DNA of 64,000 nucleotides, taken from Parerythrobacter lutipelagi (lineage in GTDB: Bacteria > Pseudomonadota > Alphaproteobacteria > Sphingomonadales > Sphingomonadaceae). The stretch lies in NCBI RefSeq assembly GCF_005434975.1, contig NZ_SKCJ01000001.1:496001-560000 (forward strand), in the 5' to 3' direction. Below are positions 1 to 9,184 of the stretch, piece by piece; position 1 is the stretch's first letter; the number at the start of each line of letters is the position of its first letter. The notes under the pieces are model-generated. The model had not been told where the DNA came from and made no database searches. It was given only the letters and a program-made list of their open reading frames with translations. A program made the translations under genes and the position numbers.

Positions 1-1471
1 CCCACGCCTTTTCAGGTGTGTCGCCAAGATTGCCCGAATATCGCAGCAGCAGCCGATCACCCCAGACGCGGAACAGCGGTACGCGGGTGCCGTCTTCGAG
101 TGTGCCGGAATGCCACCCGTTGGCGGGATCGAATGTCGCATCATAGACCCCCATGCTGCAGATATGCGCATTGGCCCCGAGCGCGTCGCCTTCCGCCGAA
201 ACACTGCCATCCTCCATGCCGGTCAGCGTGATCGACTGCGAGGCGGCATCCTTCAGCACCGGCAGGATGCGGCGGTATAGCGGCGTGTCGCGCAGCTCAT
301 CTGCCAGCGGAAGCGTTTCGTTGTAGTAAGTAACGCTCTGATCCGGAGCGAGGATCAGCCGGTCGCCCCGCGCCGCGAACAGTGTGTCCATGCGGCGGTC
401 GTAGGATGCGGCGAGGCATTCTTCATCGGCGCAGCGACCGCGGGATTGGATCCACTGGCGCTGGCTCTGCGTGGTGACCTTTCCGGCCCCGCGCAGCTCG
501 TCATAGAGCGCCGCCATGTCGCGATCTTTTATGCGCAGGTGGGAATTGTATTCGCCGCAGATCGTGCGTTCGGCATAGTTGCCCGCCTTGGTGCAATCGA
601 ACGACGGGACATCGCGTTTCGCGCTGCGCGAGGCGACCACCAGCGCCCGGAATTCCTGCGGCGAAACCGTGGCAGTCGGTGGCCGCTCGTCGCCTTCCAC
701 CTGCCACCAGTTCTGCGATTGCAGAATAATCGGACCGACGAGACTGGCAGCCGCGAGATTAGGGATGCTGCGCGGCGAGATGCGCGTTTCGTCGAGGCGG
801 GCGCGGTCAAAATTTCCTTCAATCCAGATGCCCAGCGTGCTCAGGTCGGCCCGTGCAAGTTCGGCTTCACCGAACTGCGCGGTGTAGCTGTCGAAACACC
901 AGGCATAGACCTCGATACCGCAGGAAAAGCCGGCTTCCGTCAAATCGGCGCGGGTGAAGTTGGTGTTGCTCAGATTGAGGCTGCCGAAAGCACCGACAAA
1001 GCGCGATCTTGCAAGCTTTGCCCCGGTGAAGTCAGCCTCTTTCAGGCTCATTCCGACAATTCTGGCATCTTCCAGCGTTGCCCCGTTGAAGTTGGCACCG
1101 TCCGCGCTCGCGCTGGTGAAATCGGTCCCGCTAAAATCCGCACCGCGCCAGTCGGTCTTGTCGAGCTTGGTCTGGAAGAAGCACCCGCCGCGCACCAGCG
1201 GCGCGATCGCGCGCATATCCTCGCCCGAGAAATCGCCGCGATAAACGATGACCTCTTGTGCGCCCTGCTTTTCGATCAATAGGCGGAGGATGTCAGCGCC
1301 GGTCTGGCCCTCGGCATTGACAACCGCCGCATCGCGCTCCTCGGCGCTTGCATAGGCGCAGCCCTGCCGAGCCATCTGCGCTTCTGCCGGATCGAGTTCG
1401 AGCTTTGCCTCGACCTGGTTGGACGTAGCGAAGCTGAACCAGAATGCGGCTGTGACGAGTTCGTGGATCAT
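1..1471 (-). CDS. Pentapeptide-repeat protein with LprI-like C-terminal domain (partial, runs off left edge)
   Basis: The reverse strand is open from an ATG at 1471 to the window edge (490 codons, no stop). A good ribosome site (AGGAGAGG) lies just upstream of the ATG. The first residues are a hydrophobic, signal-like stretch. Residues of about 95-200 hold A(D/N)L/F-type pentapeptide repeats such as GADFSGTDF, GANFNGATL and TNFTRADL, which in this family fold as a right-handed quadrilateral beta-helix. Further on, a block with paired cysteines (SFDCTKAGNYAERTIC, then RGRCADEECL) resembles the LprI/DUF1311 domain of secreted proteins. The combination suggests an exported or periplasmic protein. 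The specific function is unknown and the C terminus is missing. Confidence 0.8.
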   Translation of the reverse strand, partial: MIHELVTAAFWFSFATSNQVEAKLELDPAEAQMARQGCAYASAEERDAAVVNAEGQTGADILRLLIEKQGAQEVIVYRGDFSGEDMRAIAPLVRGGCFFQTKLDKTDWRGADFSGTDFTSASADGANFNGATLEDARIVGMSLKEADFTGAKLARSRFVGAFGSLNLSNTNFTRADLTEAGFSCGIEVYAWCFDSYTAQFGEAELARADLSTLGIWIEGNFDRARLDETRISPRSIPNLAAASLVGPIILQSQNWWQVEGDERPPTATVSPQEFRALVVASRSAKRDVPSFDCTKAGNYAERTICGEYNSHLRIKDRDMAALYDELRGAGKVTTQSQRQWIQSRGRCADEECLAASYDRRMDTLFAARGDRLILAPDQSVTYYNETLPLADELRDTPLYRRILPVLKDAASQSITLTGMEDGSVSAEGDALGANAHICSMGVYDATFDPANGWHSGTLEDGTRVPLFRVWGDRLLLRYSGNLGDTPEKAW

Positions 1472-1540
1472 GCCCTCTCCTGCAATCTCACCTGCTTTCG
1501 CGCCAGACCATGTTCAGGGCATGAACGGCGTCAATGGTGA

Positions 1541-1968
<428 letters not shown>

Positions 1969-2021
1969 GCTCTATCTAGTGCGGGTGCCGCCGTTTGGGA
2001 AGCGGCACCCGGTAACTCGCG

Positions 2022-2741
2022 TCAATCTCTATCGCCCCCGATATTCTCGAGACTTTCATCGGGCGAGAGAAGGTAACGCCAGATCAGCGCGCCGAGGATG
2101 GCCCCGGCCAGCGGTGCGATCCAGAACAGCCACAGCTGACCGACGGCATCGGTCTGCGCATAGAATGCGACTACCGTCGAACGTGCCGGATTGACCGAGG
2201 TGTTAGTGACGGGAATCGAAATGAGGTGGATCAACGTCAAAGCAAGACCGATCGAAATCGGGGCGAAACCGCCCGGCACTTTCGAAGAGGTCGAGCCGAG
2301 AATCACCACGAGGAACCCGGCTGTGAGAATGATCTCGATCATCAGGGCCGATTGCATCGAATAGCCACCCGGCGAGAGTTCGCCGAACCCGTTCGAGGCG
2401 AAGCCGCCCGCAGTCCAGCCGTCCATGCCGCTTGCGATAACGAACAGGCAACCTGCCGCGATAAACCCGCCGAACACCTGTGCACCCCAATAGGGCGCCA
2501 GCTCTTTCCAGTCGAACCGGTTGGCCAGCGCGAGGCCGAGCGAAACCGCCGGGTTGAAATGGCCGCCAGAAATTCCGCCCACGGCATAGGCCATGGTGAG
2601 AACGGTCAGGCCGAAGGCGAGCGAGACGCCCGCAAAGCCGATCCCCAGCTCGGGAAAGGCCGCAGCCAGCACGGCCGAACCGCAACCGCCGAATACCAGC
2701 CAGAAGGTGCCGAACGCTTCGGCAGACAATTTGCGCATCAT
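2022..2741 (-). CDS. aqpZ: Aquaporin Z-type water channel
   Basis: A 239-residue MIP-family protein with both NPA boxes, in GGHFNPAVS (first half) and TSVNPARS (second half), and six hydrophobic segments in the usual duplicated arrangement. The arginine following the second NPA is the selectivity-filter Arg. The ATG at 2741 is chosen over an upstream ATG at 2810 because it is preceded by GGGGAGAT and starts at the conserved [15 protein letters not shown]. Known role of the family: passive water flux across the inner membrane. It is a single gene with no obvious operon partner; rnpB lies downstream on the same strand. Confidence 0.93.
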   Translation of the reverse strand: MMRKLSAEAFGTFWLVFGGCGSAVLAAAFPELGIGFAGVSLAFGLTVLTMAYAVGGISGGHFNPAVSLGLALANRFDWKELAPYWGAQVFGGFIAAGCLFVIASGMDGWTAGGFASNGFGELSPGGYSMQSALMIEIILTAGFLVVILGSTSSKVPGGFAPISIGLALTLIHLISIPVTNTSVNPARSTVVAFYAQTDAVGQLWLFWIAPLAGAILGALIWRYLLSPDESLENIGGDRD

Positions 2742-2840
2742 AGAGGATCTCCCCAGTCCATTGCGAATGCCAAATGGTGGCGCAATCGGGCGCAAGCTCC
2801 AAACCAACAATTGTAAATTTTCGCTTTCGCGGCGCGAGGA

Positions 2841-3548
2841 TTACCGCGCGGCGCCCCGGTCACGGTCGAGCAACAGCTGGAACAGGATCGCGCGAATCTG
2901 GCCGTCGATCTCGCCGTTTATCTTTTCCGGACGCCAGCGGCGCTGGAACGCTTCGACTGCCTTGTGGCCGTCGGTGATGTCGTAACCGAAGCGTTCGAGC
3001 GCGAGGTAGAACGACGCATCATTGTCGAACGGGTCGCCTTGCTCCAGCTTCTCCGGCGTGGGCAGGCACAGCCCGTATTCCGCCAGACGGTCCCACGGAA
3101 ACAATTCGCCCGGATCAATCTTGCGCGCAGGCGCGACATCCGAGTGCGCAACCACATTGGCGCGCGGGATGTCATGCTCCTTCACGATGCGGTGGAGCAA
3201 CGGAACCAGCGCATCGATCTGCGCTTCGGAAAATTCGCGGTAGCCGAGCTCATGACCGGGATGATCGAGCTCGATACCGATGCTGGCGGAATTCACATCC
3301 TTGTGGCCGCGCCAATAGGATAATCCGGCATGCCAAGCGCGCTTTTCCTCCGCGACCAGCCGGACAACCTCGCCCTCTTCAGTGATGAGATAATGCGCGC
3401 TGACCGAAGCTTCCGGATCGCACAGCCGTTCGAGCGCAGTCTCGACCGGTTTCATTTCAGTATAGTGCAGCACCACCATGCTGACCGGCAGGCTGCGCTC
3501 ATTGAAATTGGGCGAAAGCTGCTCGCGGTGGACCAGCTCGTCCTTCAT
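2841..3548 (-). CDS. N-acetylmuramoyl-L-alanine amidase, AmpD/AmiD type (Amidase_2)
   Basis: A 235-residue amidase_2 protein. The zinc ligands are visible as H28 (VVLHYT), H135 (VVAHSD) and D145, with catalytic K143 (ARKIDPG) and E93 (IGIEL), matching the spacing in AmpD. The C-terminal about 70 residues (YDITDGHKAVEAFQRRW) look like a peptidoglycan-binding domain. It would cut the MurNAc-L-Ala bond of muropeptides during wall recycling. No signal peptide is evident, so cytosolic AmpD-like action is likely, but the extra wall-binding domain also occurs in AmiD-type periplasmic enzymes. Its ATG overlaps the chpT stop (ATGA), indicating translational coupling. Confidence 0.9.
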   Translation of the reverse strand: MKDELVHREQLSPNFNERSLPVSMVVLHYTEMKPVETALERLCDPEASVSAHYLITEEGEVVRLVAEEKRAWHAGLSYWRGHKDVNSASIGIELDHPGHELGYREFSEAQIDALVPLLHRIVKEHDIPRANVVAHSDVAPARKIDPGELFPWDRLAEYGLCLPTPEKLEQGDPFDNDASFYLALERFGYDITDGHKAVEAFQRRWRPEKINGEIDGQIRAILFQLLLDRDRGAAR

Positions 3549-4207
3549 CAGCCAATCAGCCCTTCAGGCTGCGGGAGCACCGCGCCGAGCACCAGCGTAT
3601 CGTCGTTGACCTTGTATTGCAGGCCGCCGCCGGCCTGTTCCGCCAACAGGTACAACATATGTGCGGGCGCTGTCCGGCCGGTCAGCTCGCCCGCCGCCAG
3701 TTCGCCTTGCAGGACGCGCCCGATATCCTCGTCGAAAGCCAGCCTGGAGCCGGAGGCGCGGACGACGATCTCGCTCGCGCCATCGCGCATTTCGGCACCG
3801 ATATCGAGCGTCCCGCCGCGGATCAGCGCATCGATCGCGATGTGCGCCAGGTTGAGCAGCACCTTGACCGCGTCTTTGGGCAATTTGCCTTCGGCCAAAG
3901 CCCAATTGACAGTGATCCGCTTGTTCTCGCCGATAAGCGCGCTGATCGCGGCCTTGGGCTCGTCAACCTCGACCATTTCGCCGTAACCGCCTGCCGCACC
4001 GAATGCGAGGCGGAAGAATTTGAGCTTGTCCGCGCTCGCCCGGGCGCTTTGTTCAAGCAATTCCATGCATTTGGCGCGCATTTCCGGGTCACGCTCGTCG
4101 GCCAGCAACTCTAGACCGTTGTTCAGCGCGCCAATCGGCGACAGCATGTCGTGGCACAGGCGCGAACAAAGCAGTGCGGCAAGATCGACGGAGGAATTGT
4201 CGGACAT
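3548..4207 (-). CDS. chpT: Histidine phosphotransferase ChpT
   Basis: The protein begins MSDNSSVDLAALLCSRLCHDMLSP, whose His-Asp in the CHDMLSP box is the phospho-accepting histidine of the ChpT DHp-like fold. A degenerate HATPase-like domain follows, ending in a glycine-rich GGGLQYKV region. In Caulobacter ChpT passes phosphate from CckA to CtrA and CpdR in the cell-cycle relay, and I infer the same here. The start at 4207 gives 219 residues and fits the family. An in-frame ATG at 4261, overlapping the stop of the JAMM gene, would add 18 residues and is a real alternative, since the ribosome site at 4207 is weak. Confidence 0.88.
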   Translation of the reverse strand: MSDNSSVDLAALLCSRLCHDMLSPIGALNNGLELLADERDPEMRAKCMELLEQSARASADKLKFFRLAFGAAGGYGEMVEVDEPKAAISALIGENKRITVNWALAEGKLPKDAVKVLLNLAHIAIDALIRGGTLDIGAEMRDGASEIVVRASGSRLAFDEDIGRVLQGELAAGELTGRTAPAHMLYLLAEQAGGGLQYKVNDDTLVLGAVLPQPEGLIG

Positions 4208-4253
4208 AAGAAGTGGTTCGCGCCTGTTGCCTGATTTCGAATATCTCCTGCCT

Positions 4254-4649
4254 TTACGCATCTATGACGCGAAGGGAAAGCCGCGCGAAGCCTTCCGGCG
4301 CATCTTTCCAGGCGGAAATGTCACCCTCCGCCACAATCAGCCAGATTGCACTGGCGCCTGCCGCCATGGCGCGATCCGTCGCAGATGGCCGGGCCAGGCC
4401 ATTGGGATGCGAATGATAATATCCGATCACCGGATCGCCGCCGCCGCGTGCAGCGCGATGCGCATCGATCAGCGGTTGCGGATCAATCTCGAAATGCGTT
4501 GCCGGGGCCGGATGAATGTTGGTTGCAGCAACCGAGCGATCGATGCATTCGCCTGTCCCGAACAGGATACCGCAGCACTCCAGCGGGTGAGCAATTTCAG
4601 CTTCGCGCACGATGGCTTCGGCCACGTCCCTTGTCAGCGCAATTTCCAT
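4254..4649 (-). CDS. JAMM/MPN-domain zinc isopeptidase-like protein (Mov34 family)
   Basis: A 131-residue single-domain protein with an intact JAMM metal site: E24 (PLECCG), then H79 and H81, S89 and D92 in YYHSHPNGLARPSATD, which fits E...HxHx7SxxD. Prokaryotic members cleave ubiquitin-like sulfur carriers from thiocarboxylate pathways or act as Cys-releasing peptidases. No sulfur-carrier gene is visible nearby. The start is the ATG at 4649, not the longer frame reaching 4958, which overlaps the divergent pseudouridine synthase. It heads the JAMM-chpT-amidase operon, whose genes touch or overlap. Confidence 0.82.
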   Translation of the reverse strand: MEIALTRDVAEAIVREAEIAHPLECCGILFGTGECIDRSVAATNIHPAPATHFEIDPQPLIDAHRAARGGGDPVIGYYHSHPNGLARPSATDRAMAAGASAIWLIVAEGDISAWKDAPEGFARLSLRVIDA

Positions 4650-4665
4650 CGCGCATGGCTCTAGC

Positions 4666-5610
4666 ATGAGCGAGCGTGAAGTCATTACCGGCCAAATTGA
4701 AACCGCCGGCCGCATCGACAAGTCGCTTGCCGAAACATCCGGCCTTTCACGTGAGAGGGTGAAGGCTCTGATGGCGCAAGGCGCGGTGCTGGTCGGCAAG
4801 ACGATTGCCACGAACCCTTCGGCAAAAATGCAGGCTGGCGCGCATTTCACGATTACGCTGCCTCCGCCTGACGAAGCCGAAGCCCTGCCGCAGCACATCC
4901 CACTCGACGTGGTGTTCGAGGATGCGCATCTGATCGTGGTCAACAAATCCGCAGGCATGGTGGTTCACCCTGCCGCGGGAAACCCCGACGGGACACTGGT
5001 CAACGCCCTGCTGTTCCATTGCGCCGGAGAGCTGTCGGGAATCGGCGGGGTTGCCCGCCCCGGCATCGTTCACCGGATCGACAAGGACACTTCTGGTTTG
5101 CTGGTTGTTGCAAAAACTACGTCCGCGCACGAGGGGCTTGCGGCGCAGTTTGCCGACCATTCGATCCATCGGCGTTATCTGGCAATCTGTGCCGGCCATC
5201 CCGCCTCACCTGAGGGCACAATTTCGGGGCGAATTGGCCGCTCGGATGCGAATCGCAAAAAGATGGCGATGCTGCCCGACACATCAAGCCGCGGAAAGCA
5301 TTCGGTGACGCATTTCAAGGTTCTGGAAAACCTCAATGATTGCAGTCTGTTGGAATGCAGGCTTGAAACCGGCAGGACGCATCAGGTGCGTGTTCACTGC
5401 GCGTCAATCGGCCATGCGCTACTAGGGGACCAGACATATGGCCGCACACCCAAATCGCTTAGACCGCTGCTTCAGCGGCTCGGTTTCGCCCGGCAGGCAC
5501 TTCATGCGGCCGAACTCGGTTTCGTCCATCCCGCCACCGGCGAGGCAGTCCGCTTTTCAGCTGAATTGCCTGCCGATATGCGGGAACTTATCGACGAAAC
5601 CGCTCGTTGA
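4666..5610 (+). CDS. rluD: RluA/RluD-family 23S rRNA pseudouridine synthase
   Basis: A 314-residue protein with an N-terminal S4 RNA-binding domain (RIDKSLAE...LSRERVKALMAQGAV) and a pseudouridine synthase domain containing the catalytic GIVHRIDKDTSG box, where the Asp is the nucleophile. RluD modifies helix 69 of 23S rRNA in other bacteria; paralogues RluA/RluC are possible, so the symbol is by best fit. The ATG at 4666 (MSEREV) is preferred over an upstream in-frame start at 4612 that lies inside the divergent JAMM gene. It lies just upstream of rpoH. Confidence 0.88.
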   Translation: MSEREVITGQIETAGRIDKSLAETSGLSRERVKALMAQGAVLVGKTIATNPSAKMQAGAHFTITLPPPDEAEALPQHIPLDVVFEDAHLIVVNKSAGMVVHPAAGNPDGTLVNALLFHCAGELSGIGGVARPGIVHRIDKDTSGLLVVAKTTSAHEGLAAQFADHSIHRRYLAICAGHPASPEGTISGRIGRSDANRKKMAMLPDTSSRGKHSVTHFKVLENLNDCSLLECRLETGRTHQVRVHCASIGHALLGDQTYGRTPKSLRPLLQRLGFARQALHAAELGFVHPATGEAVRFSAELPADMRELIDETAR

Positions 5611-5730
5611 AATCGATGAATAGCACTGCAAAACTCCGCAGTTCGGTGTATATGTAACCACGTGGCCCGACAGAGCGGATGCCCATCAGGGGTCCGGCAA
5701 GCGCGGTCGACGAAGAAAGGTTAGGGAAAA

Positions 5731-6636
5731 GTGAGCAAGACAAAAGCAATGAGCGTACCGGCGCTCGGCGGTGAGCAGGGGCTCAACCGCTATCTCTCGG
5801 AAATCAAGAAATACCCCGTGCTGAAGCCGGAGCAGGAATACATGCTCGCGAAGCGCTATGAAGAGCACGAGGATCCCGAAGCTGCGGCGCAGCTCGTTAC
5901 CTCGCATCTGCGCCTCGTGGCGAAAATCGCGATGGGCTATCGCGGCTATGGCTTGCCCGTGTCGGATCTCATTTCCGAAGGCAATGTCGGCCTGATGCAG
6001 GGTGTGAAGAAATTCGAGCCCGATCGCGGTTTCCGCCTCGCAACCTATGCGATGTGGTGGATCAAGGCGAGCATTCAGGAATATATCCTGCGTTCGTGGA
6101 GCCTCGTTAAGATGGGCACCACCGCTGCGCAGAAGAAGCTGTTCTTCAACCTGCGCCGCATGAAGAAGAACCTCGACGCCTACGAAGACACCGACCTGCA
6201 CCCGGACGATGTGACCAAGATTGCGACCGACCTTGGCGTGGCCGAGCAGGAAGTGGTCAATATGAACCGCCGGATGATGATGGGCGGCGACGGTTCGCTC
6301 AACGTCACCATGCGCAATGGCGAGGAAGGCTCGGGCGAATGGCTTGACTGGCTGACCGATGATCGCCCGCTGCAGGATGAAACCGTGGCCGAGGCGGAGG
6401 AAGCGACCGTGCGGCATGACATGCTGCTCGAAGCGATGGGTTCGCTCAATGACCGTGAGAAGCACATTCTCACCGAACGGCGTCTGACGGACAATCCGCA
6501 GACGCTCGAAGAACTGAGCCAGGTCTACGACGTGAGCCGCGAACGCATTCGCCAGATTGAAGTGCGCGCGTTTGAAAAGCTGCAGAAAGCGATGAAGTCC
6601 ATCGCCGGTGAAAGGTTGTTGCCAGGCATCGCCTGA
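5731..6636 (+). CDS. rpoH: RNA polymerase heat-shock sigma factor RpoH (sigma-32)
   Basis: A 301-residue sigma-70-family protein starting at GTG 5731 behind AGGTTAGGGAAAA. It shows region 1.2/2 (YLSEIKKYPVLKPEQEY, then SHLRLVAKIAMGYRGYG), the -10-binding region 2.4 (ATYAMWWIKASIQEYILRSW), the RpoH box near TAAQKKLFFNLRRMK, and a region 4.2 helix-turn-helix (LEELSQVYDVSRERIRQIE). It directs transcription of chaperones and proteases; the clp genes in this window are plausible clients. Alphaproteobacteria often carry two rpoH genes, and which paralogue this is cannot be told here. Confidence 0.95.
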   Translation: MSKTKAMSVPALGGEQGLNRYLSEIKKYPVLKPEQEYMLAKRYEEHEDPEAAAQLVTSHLRLVAKIAMGYRGYGLPVSDLISEGNVGLMQGVKKFEPDRGFRLATYAMWWIKASIQEYILRSWSLVKMGTTAAQKKLFFNLRRMKKNLDAYEDTDLHPDDVTKIATDLGVAEQEVVNMNRRMMMGGDGSLNVTMRNGEEGSGEWLDWLTDDRPLQDETVAEAEEATVRHDMLLEAMGSLNDREKHILTERRLTDNPQTLEELSQVYDVSRERIRQIEVRAFEKLQKAMKSIAGERLLPGIA

Positions 6637-6660
6637 TCGCACTTGCCGAATAACAATATC

Positions 6661-6700
6661 GCCCGGGATCGCGCAGATTGGCGCTTTCCCGGGCGTTTTC
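6661..6700 (+). terminator. Intrinsic terminator after rpoH
   Basis: GCCCGGGA at 6661-6668 pairs with TCCCGGGC at 6687-6694, followed immediately by GTTTTC. This is a GC-rich stem with a short T run 25 bp after the rpoH stop. Confidence 0.75.
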
Positions 6701-6738
6701 TATCTGGCACACTCCTGCCGAATTGGGAGGGGGTTTGA

Positions 6739-7329
6739 ATGTTCAGGATCCGGACGCTGGCCATCGCCTGTACGCTTGCTGTCGCGGCAATCGCTGCCTC
6801 GCCGCTTTCGGCGCAGCAACGGATCGAAAACCCGGCGGGGGTGTGGACACACAAGGGCACCGAAACGGCGTTTCCCCGGATGCTTTCCTCAGCAGAACGG
6901 ACCTCGATCACCGAATATGATCCAAACGGCTCCGACGCGAGCACAGGCTATTCCTATAGCGACGAGAATGGCACGCTGGTGCTGACCATATATGTCTATC
7001 CGGTGATCGAAGAATTCACCTGCCTGCAGACATATCAGGATGCCAAGCGCTCAATCGAGCAGTATGACGGAGCAGAGCTGCGCGCTGAAACGAATGTTGA
7101 GAGCCCCGGCGGCGCGCTAGGCGAAGCAGCCTATTTCGGCCGCTACCGGATCCCGGCGGGCGCGATGCGGGCTGATTACCCGGAACTGATATCCGATCTG
7201 TACCTCTACTGCCCGCCTGACAGCGAGTGGCTGGTCAAATACCGCGCCAGCTGGAATGGTAGCGAACAGACCTTTCCCGATGTCGGCGCATTGATAAAAC
7301 AGATCGGCTGGGGTGAAGAACTGGAATAG
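6739..7329 (+). CDS. Secreted protein of unknown function
   Basis: A 196-residue protein with a clear Sec signal peptide (MFRIRTLAIACTLAVAAIAA, cut near SAQQ) and a GGGAGGGGG ribosome site. The mature part is acidic, with two cysteines (FTCLQTY and LYCPPDSEW) that could pair. I recognise no family. The next gene starts 7 bp after its stop and may be co-transcribed. A periplasmic location is inferred from the signal peptide only. Confidence 0.7.
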   Translation: MFRIRTLAIACTLAVAAIAASPLSAQQRIENPAGVWTHKGTETAFPRMLSSAERTSITEYDPNGSDASTGYSYSDENGTLVLTIYVYPVIEEFTCLQTYQDAKRSIEQYDGAELRAETNVESPGGALGEAAYFGRYRIPAGAMRADYPELISDLYLYCPPDSEWLVKYRASWNGSEQTFPDVGALIKQIGWGEELE

Positions 7330-7336
7330 GGGCGGG

Positions 7337-8257
7337 ATGATGACGGAAACAAGCGCGAGCGAAGCAGGCGCCGTAGCGCCGCCGGAACAGGAACCATCGG
7401 CGGGCGGTCTGCGCGGCGCGTGGTCACGCGTGTCTGGCCCTGCACTGGGCACGTGGTCGGCGATTTCGCTGGTTGTCGGGCTGGTCGCCGATATTGCCGA
7501 GCCGGTTGCGCCATTTGCGATGAATTTGCTCGCGCTGTCGATTCTGCTGCTCCTGTTGTGCCTGGCCGGCATGTCGTCCGCCAAGCTGCGCGCGAAAGCG
7601 GGCACCGCGGCGATCTTCAGCGGGATTGCCGCGCTTGTCTTCGGGACTATCGTGCTGGGCCAGCAAGCCGTCCCGGGCAACGAGGGTGAGGAGCGCGGAG
7701 TTGCCGCCAGCTACATCGATCCGCTTGCCGGTTTGCAGAACGCTATCCTGCCGATTTCCGACGATGCGCGCGCAATGCTCGAATTCAGTAGCGCGATTTC
7801 GCATGGCAGCGACACGATGCGCGCAGTCGAAGCGCGGGACCGCATATCGCAGACCAAAGACCCGCTGTTGCGGCGCGGGATGATCGAAGCCCTCTACGAG
7901 ACGAGGCGCCCGCCCTTGCGGCAGCTCGCGATATCGATGGCCTTTGCGGAGCGGGACAATGATTCGCTCACCCTTTTGCCCACCGGCGACAGCAAGCTGG
8001 CCCGCGAACTGGTTGGCGAACCGCTCTATATTAGCGACGTCGATCTCGCTTCCGGCGCGCTCCGCATGGCGTGGAATGGGCGCAGATCGGAAGGTACGGT
8101 TGCGCGCGGCGAAGTGGTGTTTCCGCTGACGATCGTGCGTGACAACCAGCGCCGGCAAGTCGAAGTGCGCCTGACAGCGAAGGATGGCTTCGAGCTGAGC
8201 GGGACAGCGCGGCTGGCCGACGGCGAAAGTGCTGCTGTCGCTCTGCCGCTGTTCTGA
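7337..8257 (+). CDS. Membrane protein of unknown function
   Basis: About 306 residues from ATG 7337, which has GGGGCGGG upstream and follows the preceding stop. Two or three hydrophobic segments occur in the first 110 residues (AISLVVGLVADIAEPVAPFA, NLLALSILLLLLCLAG, AIFSGIAALVFGTIVLG), followed by a soluble C-terminal domain with alpha/beta character. No catalytic motif or known domain was recognised. The N-terminal 30 residues are Ala/Glu/Pro-rich and probably disordered. Confidence 0.65.
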   Translation: MMTETSASEAGAVAPPEQEPSAGGLRGAWSRVSGPALGTWSAISLVVGLVADIAEPVAPFAMNLLALSILLLLLCLAGMSSAKLRAKAGTAAIFSGIAALVFGTIVLGQQAVPGNEGEERGVAASYIDPLAGLQNAILPISDDARAMLEFSSAISHGSDTMRAVEARDRISQTKDPLLRRGMIEALYETRRPPLRQLAISMAFAERDNDSLTLLPTGDSKLARELVGEPLYISDVDLASGALRMAWNGRRSEGTVARGEVVFPLTIVRDNQRRQVEVRLTAKDGFELSGTARLADGESAAVALPLF

Positions 8258-8284
8258 AGCGTAACAACCGGATAACATCAGCCG

Positions 8285-8956
8285 ATGATAACTCGTGTCG
8301 CTCGTTTCCTCGCCAAGTGCGTGCTGTGGTTCATCGGGCTCAGCCTGGCGCTGGTGCTGTTGTTCAAATGGGTTCCGGTCCCGGTCACTGCGACCATGGT
8401 GCTGGATGGAAACGGCATCACCAAGGATTGGGAACCGCTGTCCAATATCGACCGCAATCTCGTTTCCGCAGTAATTGCAGCGGAAGACGGCAAGTTTTGC
8501 AGCCACAGCGGCTTTGACCGCGAGGCGATCCAGAAAGCGATCGAGCGCAACGCACAGGGCGGCCGTATCAGAGGCGGCTCGACGATCAGCCAGCAAACCG
8601 CGAAGAACGTCTTTCTGTGGCAGGGCGGCGGCTATGTCCGCAAAGGGTTTGAAGCGTGGTTCACATTCCTGATCGAAAACATCTGGGGCAAGCGGCGGAT
8701 CATGGAAGTTTATCTCAATGTCGCGGAGACAGGCATCGGGACATTTGGTGCAGAGGCCGGGGCGCAGCGTTATTTCAACCATTCGGCGAGCCGCCTGACC
8801 AAGGACCAGGCGGCACGGATGGCAGCTGCCCTCCCCCTGCCCAAGGAACGCTCGGTCACCAATCCGGCGGGCTTCACACGCCGCTATGGCAACACGATTG
8901 CCGCGCGGATGGGCAGTGTCCGGCGCGACGGGCTCGATGCCTGCGTTTACGATTAG
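8285..8956 (+). CDS. mtgA: Monofunctional biosynthetic peptidoglycan transglycosylase
   Basis: A 223-residue GT51 enzyme. One N-terminal membrane helix (CVLWFIGLSLALVLLFKWV) is followed by the signature EDGKFCSHSGFD with catalytic Glu67, then RGGSTISQQTAKN and the second catalytic region EVYLNVAETG. The length matches MtgA, with no transpeptidase domain. It polymerises lipid II into glycan strands at the inner membrane. Confidence 0.93.
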   Translation: MITRVARFLAKCVLWFIGLSLALVLLFKWVPVPVTATMVLDGNGITKDWEPLSNIDRNLVSAVIAAEDGKFCSHSGFDREAIQKAIERNAQGGRIRGGSTISQQTAKNVFLWQGGGYVRKGFEAWFTFLIENIWGKRRIMEVYLNVAETGIGTFGAEAGAQRYFNHSASRLTKDQAARMAAALPLPKERSVTNPAGFTRRYGNTIAARMGSVRRDGLDACVYD

Positions 8957-9046
8957 ACGGACCCGCCATTTCAACACCGCGCCCCGCCAAGGGCTTGCGC
9001 GAGCAATTTGCGAGATCAATCAAAGTGTTGCTCCGCTCAAAAATAC

Positions 9047-9089
9047 GGATATGTTATACCATTATAGGCTTGGATATTTTATATCATAC
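9047..9089 (+). promoter_or_regulatory. Tandem Zur-like operator repeats upstream of the CDF efflux gene
   Basis: Two related 18-nt repeats begin at 9047 (GGATATGTTATACCATTA) and 9072 (GGATATTTTATATCATAC), matching at 14 of 18 positions and spaced 25 bp apart. The first contains ATGTTATAcCAT (9051-9062), one base from a perfect palindrome. It carries the ATGTTATA half-site that I associate with alphaproteobacterial Zur sites. The surrounding 100 bp is strikingly AT-rich for this window. Assignment to Zur is by resemblance only. Confidence 0.4.
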
Positions 9090-9184
9090 TGATTTGATTG
9101 AATTTTCTTGCAGCCTTGCGATCGGATGACTAGGGCCCGGGCAAGGCAGGATTGTGCCTGAAGAGTGCTCGGCGGGAGGCCAAA

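Noticed and set aside
446-1282. 278-codon plus-strand frame
   Set aside because: It is antisense to the pentapeptide-repeat gene; the minus frame shows the repeats and a cysteine-rich domain, the plus frame nothing recognisable.
5686-6642. 318-codon minus-strand frame
   Set aside because: Antisense shadow of rpoH.
7424-9019. 531-codon minus-strand frame
   Set aside because: Antisense to the membrane protein and mtgA, both of which have proper starts and motifs.
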